A stretch of 64,000 nt of DNA from Bacteroidia bacterium (GCA_030427245.1 JAUHXA010000015.1:43535-107534), one strand, 5' to 3'. Counted from the stretch's first letter, positions 8,795 through 17,798 are shown. A program made the numbers and translations. The notes: a model not told the origin generated them from the sequence alone.

Positions 8795-8802
8795 TATATT
8801 TG
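8795..8802 (+). promoter_or_regulatory. Promoter -10 element (TATATTTG) of the KilA-N fusion gene
   Basis: TATATTTG matches the Bacteroidota consensus TAnnTTTG and lies 74 bp before the ATG. The leader between them contains an 8-bp stem AAGGCACT / AGTGCCTT (8812-8819, 8840-8847). I see no well-spaced TTG box at -33; the upstream palindrome occupies that region. Confidence 0.6.
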
Positions 8803-8875
8803 CAAAACAAAAAGGCACTACTCTCCGACCAAAGTTTGCAGTGCCTTCATTCTTCAAATCAAAAAATTTAAAGGA

Positions 8876-10192
8876 ATGTCAAATTTACACATTTTTACCT
8901 ACAACAATCACCAAATCACTTTTGATTTTGGAACACTCCAAAAAATGGTCAATGCTACGGAAATGGCAAAACCATTCAAAGGAAAATTACCTGCTGATTT
9001 TCTCAGACTCAAACAGACAAAGGATTTTATAAAAGAATTAAAATTCCACTATGGGAATTCCCATAGTGGAAAATTTATTAATGCGATTAATGGCGGTCCT
9101 AATAGAGGTACTTGGATGTGCGAAAGGTTGGCCTTAAAATTCGCTGCATGGCTTTCTCCAAAGTTTGAAATATGGGTATATGAGAAAATCCAAGAACTCC
9201 TAAAAAATGGCTACACCCAAATCAGCGGTTTATGGGTCTATTTCTTTCAATCGACAGGTGCAAACATGGTAAAAATAGGGCAGACCCACAACCTGCAAAG
9301 GCGACAAAATACCATTGAAAACAGTCATGGATATTCCGTCAAATTGTTGAAGGCCATCAGAGTACCCGATGAATCCCACGAAAAAGCCATTCACAAAAAG
9401 TTCAAAAAAATCAGATTGAAGGGAGAATGGTTCAAATGTACGCCCGAATTGATGGAATACATTGAAGGTTTGCCCAATCACCTCCAACCACAGCAACAAG
9501 AACTCCGCAGCCAAAACTCAGAATTACGCCTCAAAAACACCAATTTGCAGCGTCAAGTCGATATTCTCGAAGACTTCCGCAAAATGGTTTTGTCCCAAAT
9601 CCAAGAACTCAAAACCCAACACCATTTTGACCAAAACAGCCTGCAAGAAGCCCAAAACTACAATCAACTGATACGAGATTTGCTGCATTTGGATATTTCC
9701 AAATGGCTCAACGAACCTTTGGACAGCTCAAAGGTGATGCAGAATTTACGGATAGAGGTGAAAGCCTATCAACGGCAATTGGCTTTGGCTTGGCTCCACA
9801 TTGTCGAAAAAGACCACTTATTAGAAACCATTGAAGCGAGTCACCAAAGCGTTTTTGCGGAACTCTCTCCCAAAAGTCAACAAAATTTTACCCAACTCAG
9901 CCTGTTACTTCACAAACGCCTTAAAGGTGAACAAGGATGGCAAGCCTTCGCCAAATACTTTGAATACTGCTACCCCAAACTCCTCGACCGCCTACAAAGC
10001 CGCTTCCCCAGCCTCAACGAAAACGACCTCAAATTTTGCAGTTATACGCTGATGGGCTTGACACACGAAGAAATCTCCTTTTTAATGAATTTTGGTATTG
10101 GCAGTGCCGCATTGAAGGGAGCGAGATTGCGGGAAAAATTGGGGATTAAGAATAAAAAGATTGAGATTGGGGAGTTTTTGGAGAGGATGTGA
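8876..10192 (+). CDS. KilA-N / GIY-YIG-like (MUG113/T5orf172) / coiled-coil / HTH fusion protein
   Basis: The 438-residue protein has four parts. Residues 1-115 form a KilA-N domain (MVNATEMAKPF near 23, RGTWMCERLALKFAAWLSPKFEIWVYEKI near 80-108), a DNA-binding module common in phages and large DNA viruses. Residues about 120-200 match the MUG113/T5orf172 branch of the GIY-YIG-like fold (VYFFQSTG, MVKIGQTHNLQRRQNTI, EKAIHKKFKKIRLKGEWFKCTPELM). Residues about 205-265 are a Gln-rich coiled coil. The C-terminus (about 380-425, LNENDLKFCSYTLMGLTHEEISFLMN to LREKLGI) resembles the LuxR-like HTH that ends many Bacteroidota regulators. Two DNA-binding ends around a nuclease-like domain suggest a phage-derived regulator or nuclease; the function is unknown. 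Codons 57-66 contain a 28-bp perfect palindrome. Confidence 0.88.
   Translation: MSNLHIFTYNNHQITFDFGTLQKMVNATEMAKPFKGKLPADFLRLKQTKDFIKELKFHYGNSHSGKFINAINGGPNRGTWMCERLALKFAAWLSPKFEIWVYEKIQELLKNGYTQISGLWVYFFQSTGANMVKIGQTHNLQRRQNTIENSHGYSVKLLKAIRVPDESHEKAIHKKFKKIRLKGEWFKCTPELMEYIEGLPNHLQPQQQELRSQNSELRLKNTNLQRQVDILEDFRKMVLSQIQELKTQHHFDQNSLQEAQNYNQLIRDLLHLDISKWLNEPLDSSKVMQNLRIEVKAYQRQLALAWLHIVEKDHLLETIEASHQSVFAELSPKSQQNFTQLSLLLHKRLKGEQGWQAFAKYFEYCYPKLLDRLQSRFPSLNENDLKFCSYTLMGLTHEEISFLMNFGIGSAALKGARLREKLGIKNKKIEIGEFLERM
9044..9071. repeat. 28-bp perfect palindrome inside the KilA-N coding sequence
   Basis: The half-site TTCCACTATGGGAA is followed immediately by its exact reverse complement, with no loop. 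It encodes residues 57-66 of the fusion protein, between the first KilA-N helix and the conserved GGPNRGTW segment, probably a loop. It reads through in frame. Confidence 0.95.
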
Positions 10193-10222
10193 GTTTGATT
10201 TTTAGAATTGAATAAATTGGTT

Positions 10223-10260
10223 TATATTTACCTTGATTTCAAAACTTTTAAAATCAAGGT
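10223..10260 (+). promoter_or_regulatory. Promoter-like TATATTTA and 10-bp inverted repeat before the VCBS gene
   Basis: TATATTTA at 10223-10230 is one base from TAnnTTTG. It overlaps the start of the perfect inverted repeat ACCTTGATTT / AAATCAAGGT (10230-10239, 10251-10260), which ends 3 bp before the ATG at 10264. The hairpin could be an operator at the transcription start or an RNA structure that masks the start codon. Confidence 0.5.
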
Positions 10261-10263
10261 GTA

Positions 10264-12735
10264 ATGAGAGGAGAGTTACTTTTTTTAGTTGGTTTATTGT
10301 TTTTGGCGAGTGTTGGGGTGAAGGGGCAGAGTTTGTTTGGACCACAAAAGATTATTTCAACAGATGCTGATGGGGCGCGTGTTGTTTATGCGGAGGATTT
10401 AGACGGAGACGGAGATTTGGATGTTCTTTCAGCTTCTGGCTTTATCGATAGAATAGAATGGTATCGGAATGATGGGAGTGGAAATTTTAGTTCAGAAATC
10501 ATTATTTCAAATAAAGTAGATGGTGTTCAGTCTATTTATGTTGTTGACTTAGATGGAGATAGCGATATGGATGTTCTTTCAGCATCCAGAAAAGATAATA
10601 AAATAGCTTGGTATAAAAATGATGGAAGCGGAAATTTTAGTCCAGAAATCATTATTTCAACAAATGCAAAAGGAGCACATTCAGTTTATGCTGCCGATTT
10701 GGATGCTGACGGTGATATGGATGTGCTTTCAGCATCCGACGATGATGATAAAATAGCTTGGTATAAAAACGATGGAAGTGGAAATTTCAGTTCAGAAATC
10801 ATTGTTTCAACAAATATTAATTTTTCTCACTTAGATTCAATTTATGCTGCCGATTTAGATGCTGACGGTGATATGGATATTATAGCATCTTCTGATGATA
10901 AAATAACTTGGTATGAAAATGATGGAGATGGAAACTTCAATACAGAAAACGTCATTTCAACTACCGATTCTCCAACACGCAATGTTGGTGCAGCAGATTT
11001 AGATGGCGATGGTGATTTAGACGTATATTTAGCTGATGACGAGTCTTTCAATGCTACATGGTATAGAAATGATGGAAATGGAAATTTTGAAGAAGAAACA
11101 ATGGCATACAATCCGATTGGATTCTTTTCTTACGCAGTAGATTTAGACCGAGACGATGATATGGATATTCTTTCTGCTTTCTATCATGATAGTAGAATCG
11201 CATGGTATGAAAACGATGGAGATGGAAATTTTAGTGGCAATCATACCATTTCATTAAAAACTCACTATGCACAATCTACTTTTGCCGCTGATTTAGATGG
11301 CGATGGTGATATGGATGTCCTTTCAGCCTCTCAAGGGGATCATAAAATAGCTTGGTACGAAAATTTATTGGGAAATAGAGTCAAGTGTTTTGCCTTTCAA
11401 GATTCGAATGAAAACGGACTTTATGATAATGACGAAATACCACTTCCTAACCAACTATTTGTATTGCAACCTTCTGTCAATCCTACTTTTACCAAAAAAG
11501 AAGGCTATGTTTATTTTTTTGTAGAAAATGGTGTTTATCAACTCACCACTGAACCTACTACGCTTTGGGAATTAACTACACCTTCTACCTACAATATCAC
11601 TGTTACTGAAAACTCCGAACTATCTACCTATTATTTCGGATTTAAACCTACTCGAATCCTTCCAAGAGTTGAGCCTCAAATAAGTGCTCCCCTTACTCGC
11701 TGTAGTCGAAGAGTCACTTATTGGCTAACCTGTATTAACACAGGTACAACTATTGCTAATGGAATAGTTAGCCTTGAATCTGACGAACTTATGGAATTGT
11801 ACTCCATGAACCTTTCACCAAATAATATTGATGGTCAAAAAATAACTTGGAGTATTTCGGATTTACCCCCTGGTGCTGAACACAAAATCAAAGTTAAATT
11901 CCAAATACCCGACTTCAACAGCATAGGAGAAATCCTCCAAACCCAAGCCACCGTCCAACTTTTCAATGACAGCCAAGAACTTGTTTCCTCCAAAACCACC
12001 AACTACAACAGCGAAGTCCTCTGTTCCTACGACCCCAACGACAAACTCGCTCGCTCCAATCTACTCGGTCAATCCGAATTCGCCTACCTCGCTGACACCA
12101 TCCTCTACACCATCCGCTTCCAAAACACAGGAAACGATGTAGCCTTCAATATCCGCATTGAAGACACTTTGGACAAAAAACTGGATTGGACGACCTTTCA
12201 CCCCATCACTGCAAGTCATGACTATCGAACAGAACTGAATCGAGAAACAGGTTTGGCGACTTTCTATTTTGATGACATCATGCTACCCGATAGCACAACG
12301 AATGAACGAGAAAGTCATGGTTTTGTGATGTTTGGAATTGCTTCTTTGGAAAACTTGGAGGACAAAACGGAGGTGGACAATACCGCTTCCATTTTCTTCG
12401 ACTTCAATCCGCCAATCATCACTAATACAGCCGTTCTGACCTTGATTGAGCAGGTCGAAACAGATATTGAAGTGCTGGAAAATGGGGCTTCGATTCGAGT
12501 TTTTCCGAATCCTTTTTCGGATTATACAACTATTGAAGTGAATGGACTTTCTGCAAAAGGTGATTATCGATTGGAGGTGATGGATATTTTGGGGAGGAAA
12601 TTGGTGGAGATTGAAGAAAATCGAGATGGAAAATTTTTGTTAGAAAGGGGTGATTTGGAAAGCGGATTGTATTTGATTCGGGTTTTGACGGACGAGAATA
12701 GGGTTTTGGGGAGTGGGAAGATTTTGGTGGAATAA
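10264..12735 (+). CDS. VCBS/FG-GAP repeat T9SS cargo protein
   Basis: The 823-residue protein has a signal peptide (about 1-22, ending VKGQ), then seven repeats of about 50 residues (about 35-380). Each repeat carries a calcium-binding DLDGDGDLDVLSAS-type loop followed by IAWYxNDGxGNF, as in FG-GAP/VCBS beta-propellers. The rest is shared with its neighbours: a linker domain (DSNENGLYDNDEIPLPNQ), a DUF11-like beta-sandwich, a DUF7619-like domain from DPNDKLARSN and a T9SS sorting domain (FPNPFSDYTTIEVNGL). The tail is almost identical to that of the 12819 gene while the N-termini are unrelated, so this is a domain-swapped paralogue. Surface adhesion or matrix function is inference. Confidence 0.93.
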   Translation: MRGELLFLVGLLFLASVGVKGQSLFGPQKIISTDADGARVVYAEDLDGDGDLDVLSASGFIDRIEWYRNDGSGNFSSEIIISNKVDGVQSIYVVDLDGDSDMDVLSASRKDNKIAWYKNDGSGNFSPEIIISTNAKGAHSVYAADLDADGDMDVLSASDDDDKIAWYKNDGSGNFSSEIIVSTNINFSHLDSIYAADLDADGDMDIIASSDDKITWYENDGDGNFNTENVISTTDSPTRNVGAADLDGDGDLDVYLADDESFNATWYRNDGNGNFEEETMAYNPIGFFSYAVDLDRDDDMDILSAFYHDSRIAWYENDGDGNFSGNHTISLKTHYAQSTFAADLDGDGDMDVLSASQGDHKIAWYENLLGNRVKCFAFQDSNENGLYDNDEIPLPNQLFVLQPSVNPTFTKKEGYVYFFVENGVYQLTTEPTTLWELTTPSTYNITVTENSELSTYYFGFKPTRILPRVEPQISAPLTRCSRRVTYWLTCINTGTTIANGIVSLESDELMELYSMNLSPNNIDGQKITWSISDLPPGAEHKIKVKFQIPDFNSIGEILQTQATVQLFNDSQELVSSKTTNYNSEVLCSYDPNDKLARSNLLGQSEFAYLADTILYTIRFQNTGNDVAFNIRIEDTLDKKLDWTTFHPITASHDYRTELNRETGLATFYFDDIMLPDSTTNERESHGFVMFGIASLENLEDKTEVDNTASIFFDFNPPIITNTAVLTLIEQVETDIEVLENGASIRVFPNPFSDYTTIEVNGLSAKGDYRLEVMDILGRKLVEIEENRDGKFLLERGDLESGLYLIRVLTDENRVLGSGKILVE

Positions 12736-12818
12736 AAACCTTATTGAAGCAGCACTTATTACGAACAATCAGTCTTGTAGAAAGAGAATTATTCTAAATA
12801 TCTAAATAAATCAAAGAT

Positions 12819-15251
12819 ATGATCAAATTTTACACTTTCTGTTTGTTGATTGTTTGTTCCCTGTTTTCTTTTGCCCAACCCACTGTTTACGACTTCGACA
12901 AGTTGAGATTGGATAGCCTTGCAGCTATGATAATGGGCGACCAAGCGACTGTTTCCAATGTCAATATAATCTGCCCAGATGGAGCTGGCGGTTTGTATTT
13001 AGGCGCATCAGACTTGGACTTTTCCAATGGCGTTATTTTGACTTCGGGATGCACAGATGTGGCTTTCAGTCCGAATACTTTGGGAAGTGCATCCTGCTCC
13101 AATGGCGGGCAAGGTTATAGTCCTCTTGAAGAATTGGCTTACAATGGTACTTTCAATGCCTGTGTATTGGAGTTTGACTTTGTGCCACAGGAAGATAGCA
13201 TTGAAGTGTCTTATGTATTTGGTTCTGAAGAATATCCTGAATATGTGGGTTCTTCATTCAATGATATATTCGCCTTCATTATAGAAGGACTGCCTGAATA
13301 CCCCGAAAACATGCCTCTTCCCAATCGAAATATTGCCATTATCCCGACTTCCCCAGAAGTGCATGTAGCTATCAATTTTTTGAATTTTGCAAGCTATTCT
13401 GAGTTTTATGTAGATAATACTGGAGGACAAGAAATTCAATACGATGGCTACACCACAGGGTTAACTGCAAAAGCAAAGGTAACGCCCTTCAATACCTATC
13501 GCTTGGTTTTTGCAATTGCAGATGTGGCGGATGACATATATGATTCGGGTTTGTTCATTGGGTTCAACAACGAAGACATCAATCCTTTTATATCTGATTA
13601 TTGCAGGGTATTGGAGGTAGCGGCTTACCAAGATGACAACAAAAATGGGGTATGGGATGCAGAAGAACCGCCTCTGCCTTCTCAAAAAATAAGCATTGAG
13701 CCATTGCAACAAATCGTCACTACAGGAACATCGGGAATGACAAAGATAGTAGTCGATACGGGTACTTATCTGATTCGTGCTTTGGAGTCCGACACCCATA
13801 CGCCTATCTTCCAACCCGAACAAACAATCGTGGTGGAAAAAGACAATGAACTACCTATTTTAGAATTTGCTTACCGTCGTTTTGTAGTCGATGAATTGAA
13901 TATTCATGCTTTTTGGGATGAAAATGAAAATGGTGTGCAGGATAACGATGAAATTCCGCTTTTTCGGCAGGCATTTGAGTTACAACCCAGTAACCAACAA
14001 CTTTTTACGGATGAAGCGGGTCAAGTAAAGGTGTTGCTGATCGAAGGAGAATATGTGTTGAGTTACCAACAAAATACGCTTTGGGAATTGACCACTTCCA
14101 ATAGTTATTTCATAGAAATTGGAGAAGAAACAGAGGAACTGCCCGATTATTATTTTGGTCTCAAACCCAGCCGAATTTTGCCCAAAGCGGATGTTCACCT
14201 TTCGAGCAGCCCAACTCGCTGCAATACGACGGTCAAATATTTTCTGAATTACACCAATTCGGGGACGACTACTGCAAAGGGAACTGTCACTATGACGATA
14301 GACGAATTGATGGAATATGTGTCTGCTGAACCCGAACCCGATGTCATAGAAGAAGGGAAATTAATATGGCATTTTTCAGAATTGCTGCCGAGCTATGAAA
14401 ACAAAATCCAACTCCGTTTTAAAATGCCCAATCAAGATTTCATCGGGGAAATTCTCGAAGCCCAAGCTACTGTCCAACTCTTTAATGATAACGAAGAACT
14501 CATTTATTCCAAATTAACTGCCTACAATAGCGAAGTCCGATGTGCCTATGACCCAAATGACAAACTGGTTCAGTCGAATTTGTTGGGACAATCCGATTTT
14601 GCCTACATTGAAGATACCATTTTTTATACTGTCCGCTTTCAAAACACAGGAAACGATACCGCTTTCAATATCAGAATAGAAGACGTACTGGACAAAAAAC
14701 TGGATTGGACGACTTTTCATCCCATTACTGCAAGCCATGATTTTCACACGAGCTTAGACCGTACAACGGGCTTGGTGACTTTCTATTTTGACGACATCAT
14801 GCTGCCCGATAGCACAACTGATCAAGAAGGAAGCAATGGTTTTGTGATGTTTGGAATTGCTTCTTTGGAAAATTTGGAGGACAAAACAGAAGTCGACAAT
14901 ACGGCTTCAATTTTCTTTGACTTCAATCCGCCAATTATCACCAATACTGCAATTCTCACCTTAATTGAACAAGTAGAAACAGATATTGAAGTATTGGAAA
15001 ATGGGACTTCGATTCGAGTTTTTCCGAATCCTTTTTCGGACTATACCACTATTGAAGTGAATGGACTGTCACAGGGTGATTATCGATTGGAGGTGATGGA
15101 TATTTTGGGGCGGAAGGTTCGAGAATTGAAGTCATTTGATAATGGGGAATGGAGAATGGATAGAGGTGATTTGGAAAGCGGATTGTATTTGATTCGAGTT
15201 TTGGAAGAGAATGGGAGAATTTTGGGGAGTGGGAAGATTTTGGTGGAATAA
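12819..15251 (+). CDS. Choice-of-anchor L domain T9SS cargo protein (paralogue)
   Basis: The 810-residue protein has a signal peptide (about 1-20, ending FAQP). It continues with a choice-of-anchor L domain (about 22-265; GVILTSGC, LEFDFVPQED, SYVFGSEEYPEYVGSSFND, NTGGQEIQYDGYT), two consecutive copies of a linker domain (YQDDNKNGVWDAEEPPL near 275 and WDENENGVQDNDEIPL near 370), a DUF11-like sandwich, a DUF7619-like domain and a T9SS sorting domain. It differs from the 6216 paralogue mainly by the extra linker domain. The preceding 23 bp (AAAACCTTATTGAAGCAGCAC-type) are repeated before the next gene at 15297, so spacer and gene seem to have been duplicated together. Confidence 0.93.
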   Translation: MIKFYTFCLLIVCSLFSFAQPTVYDFDKLRLDSLAAMIMGDQATVSNVNIICPDGAGGLYLGASDLDFSNGVILTSGCTDVAFSPNTLGSASCSNGGQGYSPLEELAYNGTFNACVLEFDFVPQEDSIEVSYVFGSEEYPEYVGSSFNDIFAFIIEGLPEYPENMPLPNRNIAIIPTSPEVHVAINFLNFASYSEFYVDNTGGQEIQYDGYTTGLTAKAKVTPFNTYRLVFAIADVADDIYDSGLFIGFNNEDINPFISDYCRVLEVAAYQDDNKNGVWDAEEPPLPSQKISIEPLQQIVTTGTSGMTKIVVDTGTYLIRALESDTHTPIFQPEQTIVVEKDNELPILEFAYRRFVVDELNIHAFWDENENGVQDNDEIPLFRQAFELQPSNQQLFTDEAGQVKVLLIEGEYVLSYQQNTLWELTTSNSYFIEIGEETEELPDYYFGLKPSRILPKADVHLSSSPTRCNTTVKYFLNYTNSGTTTAKGTVTMTIDELMEYVSAEPEPDVIEEGKLIWHFSELLPSYENKIQLRFKMPNQDFIGEILEAQATVQLFNDNEELIYSKLTAYNSEVRCAYDPNDKLVQSNLLGQSDFAYIEDTIFYTVRFQNTGNDTAFNIRIEDVLDKKLDWTTFHPITASHDFHTSLDRTTGLVTFYFDDIMLPDSTTDQEGSNGFVMFGIASLENLEDKTEVDNTASIFFDFNPPIITNTAILTLIEQVETDIEVLENGTSIRVFPNPFSDYTTIEVNGLSQGDYRLEVMDILGRKVRELKSFDNGEWRMDRGDLESGLYLIRVLEENGRILGSGKILVE

Positions 15252-15296
15252 AAACCTTATTGAAGCAGCACAGTCATTTTTTAAAAATAATGGAAG

Positions 15297-17720
15297 ATGA
15301 ATCTAAAAATCTACCTTTTTGCTCTTTGGTTGATTGGCACACATTTAGGATTTGCCAAATGCGAGATTTCTTTTCAAGTGTATGTTGATAGCACGAGTTT
15401 TGAGGTCTATTTTGATGTCCAACAAAGCTCTTGGCAAGGCTCTACCTATGCATATTGGGATTTTGGAGATGGCACTCAGGATTCCATTGAATACGAGGAG
15501 GCTACTCATTACCACGAAATGATGCATCAATTTCCCAATTATGGGCGTTACATCGTGTCTTTCCAGATAGAATGTGAAGGGTCTTCAGAAAAACGTTACT
15601 ATGATTTATGGCTTACCAAAGACAATGACCCTCTCCCCAAATGTGAAGGAGAGTATGACTATACGATTACTCCCTCCCCCAATGACGATGAATTGCACCA
15701 ACTTCAATTGTTTCTCAAACAGCCCTTTGAAGGAAGTGTAAATTGGTGGAAAGGCTATTGGCATCAGCAAGGGAATCCTGCTTTTTTTGAAATTCGTTAC
15801 CCTGAGAATTGTCCTTTGATACTATCTGCTACCAATAGTGAGGATTATATTTTTTGCCGAGATACTTTGAGCTTAGATTTTGAGGTGGACTTCAAAGCCA
15901 ATTTCGAAATAATACCTCAGTTTCGTCATCTACGATTTCGGAATACCTCTTGGGGAAACATGCACATCAACTCATGGGATTTTGGGAATGGTGTCATTCG
16001 AGATAGTACAATCCATGCCAATTATGGGTATCCTCAAACGGGTGAATACGAAGTATGTCTGTTTTCTACCGAACCTCTTCTGAATCAAAAAGACACCATT
16101 TGTCAAATGGTTGAGATAAAATGTAGAGATTCTTTTTCTTATGAAATAGATGAAGACTACTCCAATGTGGTGAATTTTTATATTCCTTCCACAGGAATGG
16201 AGCATCAAGTCTATTTCAATTTTGGAGATGGAACAACAACAGAACTGAACAGTGGTCGTTTTTCGCATGTCTATGATAACACACAACAGCTCATTACGGC
16301 TTGTTTTTGGGAACTTGGTGCGGAATGTGCAGATACAATCTGCCAAACTTTGGATTTCCTCCAACCTACTTTTTGCGAGGCAAAATACAGAGTGCGCCCT
16401 ATTGGAAAAGGAACACATTTTTTATTTGAAGATTACTCTGTTTACCAAGCAGACAAGGCAGATTCAGAATGGGTTCGTGGATATAGTTTTGAAATTGGCG
16501 AAGGTTCTCCCTTTGTTTATGCTATAGATAGTGAAGGCAATCAGCAAATTACCCTTCGCAGCGCTGCCGAGGACGGCTGCTATGCAACTTACCAAGAAAA
16601 CATCTACTTCAAAAAAATCAAAGACAACAACCGCTTTGTTCCTGCCCCTTGTTTTACCATTGAACCTACTTCAAACTCCCTAAGCTATCACTTCAATAAC
16701 CACACACCCGATGCCGCATCCTATGTTTGGGACTTTGGGGATGGAACGATAAGTACCCTTTTGCAGCCCGAACATAGCTATACACAATCGGGCTTTTATG
16801 AAGTTTGTTTGACAGCTTCAAAAGAAGATACGCTACAAAAAAAAATAATGTTGGAAACCTTTTGTGATTGGTTAAACGTTGGAGAAATAGATACTTGTGC
16901 GGCAAAATTTATTGCCATTCCCGAAATAGGAGACTATACTTTGGAAATGGATGGTGAAATAAAGTTTTACAATCTTTCCTACCTTCAATCTGATGCAACT
17001 TGGTTTTGGGATTTTGGAGATGGCACTACTTCTACCGAATTTGAACCACATCACCTGTTTACTTATTCCGATACTTTTAAGATTTGCCTAACGGTTTCTA
17101 AACCACAAGGATGTGTTCATCAATACTGCGAAGATATTTTCTATGGATGCGAACTACAATTGGAAAGCGAATATCTAAAAGACAGCGACCAATTGTTGAT
17201 TGAATACCAAGCCCGAAGCCACATTGATGAGGATAGAATAGAGTGGCGAATCAACAATCATTTTGTAGGAAGTACGAAACAAATGCAGGGTACTTTTTTG
17301 GTAAATGAATACAGTGAGCATGATGATTTTGACTTTGTGTTTGATACCGTTGAAGTTTGTGCACATTATAATTGGGTGACGGATTGCCACGTACTTTGCC
17401 AAAAAATAGTGGTGGATAGTGTGACGACTTCTATTGAAAGTTTTGAAAAAAAAGCTTCGATTCACATTTACCCCAATCCTTTTTCGGACTATACGACCAT
17501 TGAAGTAAATGGACTTTCTGCAAAAGGTGATTATCGATTGGAGGTGATGGATATTTTGGGTAGAAAGGTTCGGGAATTAAATATTGAGAGCTTGTCCCGA
17601 GAACTCGGGGAAGGGAAAACGAATTTGCAGAGAGGTGATTTGGAGTCGGGCTTGTATTTGATTCGGGTTTTGACAGAAGAGAATAGGGTTTTGGGGAGTG
17701 GGAAGGTGTTGGTGGAATAA
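15297..17720 (+). CDS. Multi-PKD domain T9SS cargo protein
   Basis: The 807-residue protein has a signal peptide (about 1-20, ending GFAK). It contains at least five PKD-like units marked by WDFGDGT or variants: YWDFGDGTQD near 50, SWDFGNGV near 227, FNFGDGTTTE near 308, VWDFGDGTIS near 477 and FWDFGDGTTS near 568. Cysteine pairs recur between repeats (for example QTGEYEVCL, SDTFKICL). The C-terminal 85 residues are the T9SS sorting domain shared with the three upstream genes (YPNPFSDYTTIEVNGLSAKGDYRLEV). Within it there is an extra stretch, NIESLSRELGEGK, absent from the paralogues and encoded by a palindromic repeat. A terminator follows at once. Confidence 0.93.
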   Translation: MNLKIYLFALWLIGTHLGFAKCEISFQVYVDSTSFEVYFDVQQSSWQGSTYAYWDFGDGTQDSIEYEEATHYHEMMHQFPNYGRYIVSFQIECEGSSEKRYYDLWLTKDNDPLPKCEGEYDYTITPSPNDDELHQLQLFLKQPFEGSVNWWKGYWHQQGNPAFFEIRYPENCPLILSATNSEDYIFCRDTLSLDFEVDFKANFEIIPQFRHLRFRNTSWGNMHINSWDFGNGVIRDSTIHANYGYPQTGEYEVCLFSTEPLLNQKDTICQMVEIKCRDSFSYEIDEDYSNVVNFYIPSTGMEHQVYFNFGDGTTTELNSGRFSHVYDNTQQLITACFWELGAECADTICQTLDFLQPTFCEAKYRVRPIGKGTHFLFEDYSVYQADKADSEWVRGYSFEIGEGSPFVYAIDSEGNQQITLRSAAEDGCYATYQENIYFKKIKDNNRFVPAPCFTIEPTSNSLSYHFNNHTPDAASYVWDFGDGTISTLLQPEHSYTQSGFYEVCLTASKEDTLQKKIMLETFCDWLNVGEIDTCAAKFIAIPEIGDYTLEMDGEIKFYNLSYLQSDATWFWDFGDGTTSTEFEPHHLFTYSDTFKICLTVSKPQGCVHQYCEDIFYGCELQLESEYLKDSDQLLIEYQARSHIDEDRIEWRINNHFVGSTKQMQGTFLVNEYSEHDDFDFVFDTVEVCAHYNWVTDCHVLCQKIVVDSVTTSIESFEKKASIHIYPNPFSDYTTIEVNGLSAKGDYRLEVMDILGRKVRELNIESLSRELGEGKTNLQRGDLESGLYLIRVLTEENRVLGSGKVLVE
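17596..17609. repeat. CCCGAG-AA-CTCGGG palindrome inside the T9SS sorting domain
   Basis: This 6-bp stem with a 2-nt loop lies in the PKD gene exactly where the protein has about ten residues more than its paralogues. Related CCCCGA/TCGGGG palindromes lie at 8498-8512 and, as CCGA/TCGG, at 28748-28759. The reading frame stays open. Confidence 0.7.
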
Positions 17721-17733
17721 AAAACTCCCTTGT

Positions 17734-17773
17734 AAAAATGTGTGAATTGCAATAGTAAAATTCACACATTTTT
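17734..17773 (+). terminator. Strong Rho-independent terminator
   Basis: AAAAATGTGTGAATT and its exact reverse complement AATTCACACATTTTT form a 15-bp perfect stem around a 10-nt loop, 13 bp after the stop of the PKD gene. It ends in T5 on the plus strand and, read backwards, also in a T-run, so it could work in both directions. Confidence 0.9.
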
Positions 17774-17798
17774 GGCTATATTGGCAATACCTCATGAA

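Noticed and set aside
8538..10192. Intact prophage
   Set aside because: Only the KilA-N fusion and one small ORF are present; no integrase, capsid or packaging genes occur nearby.
17742..17798. Upstream start for the flippase gene
   Set aside because: These codons lie inside the 15-bp-stem terminator of the previous gene and precede the conserved N-terminus.
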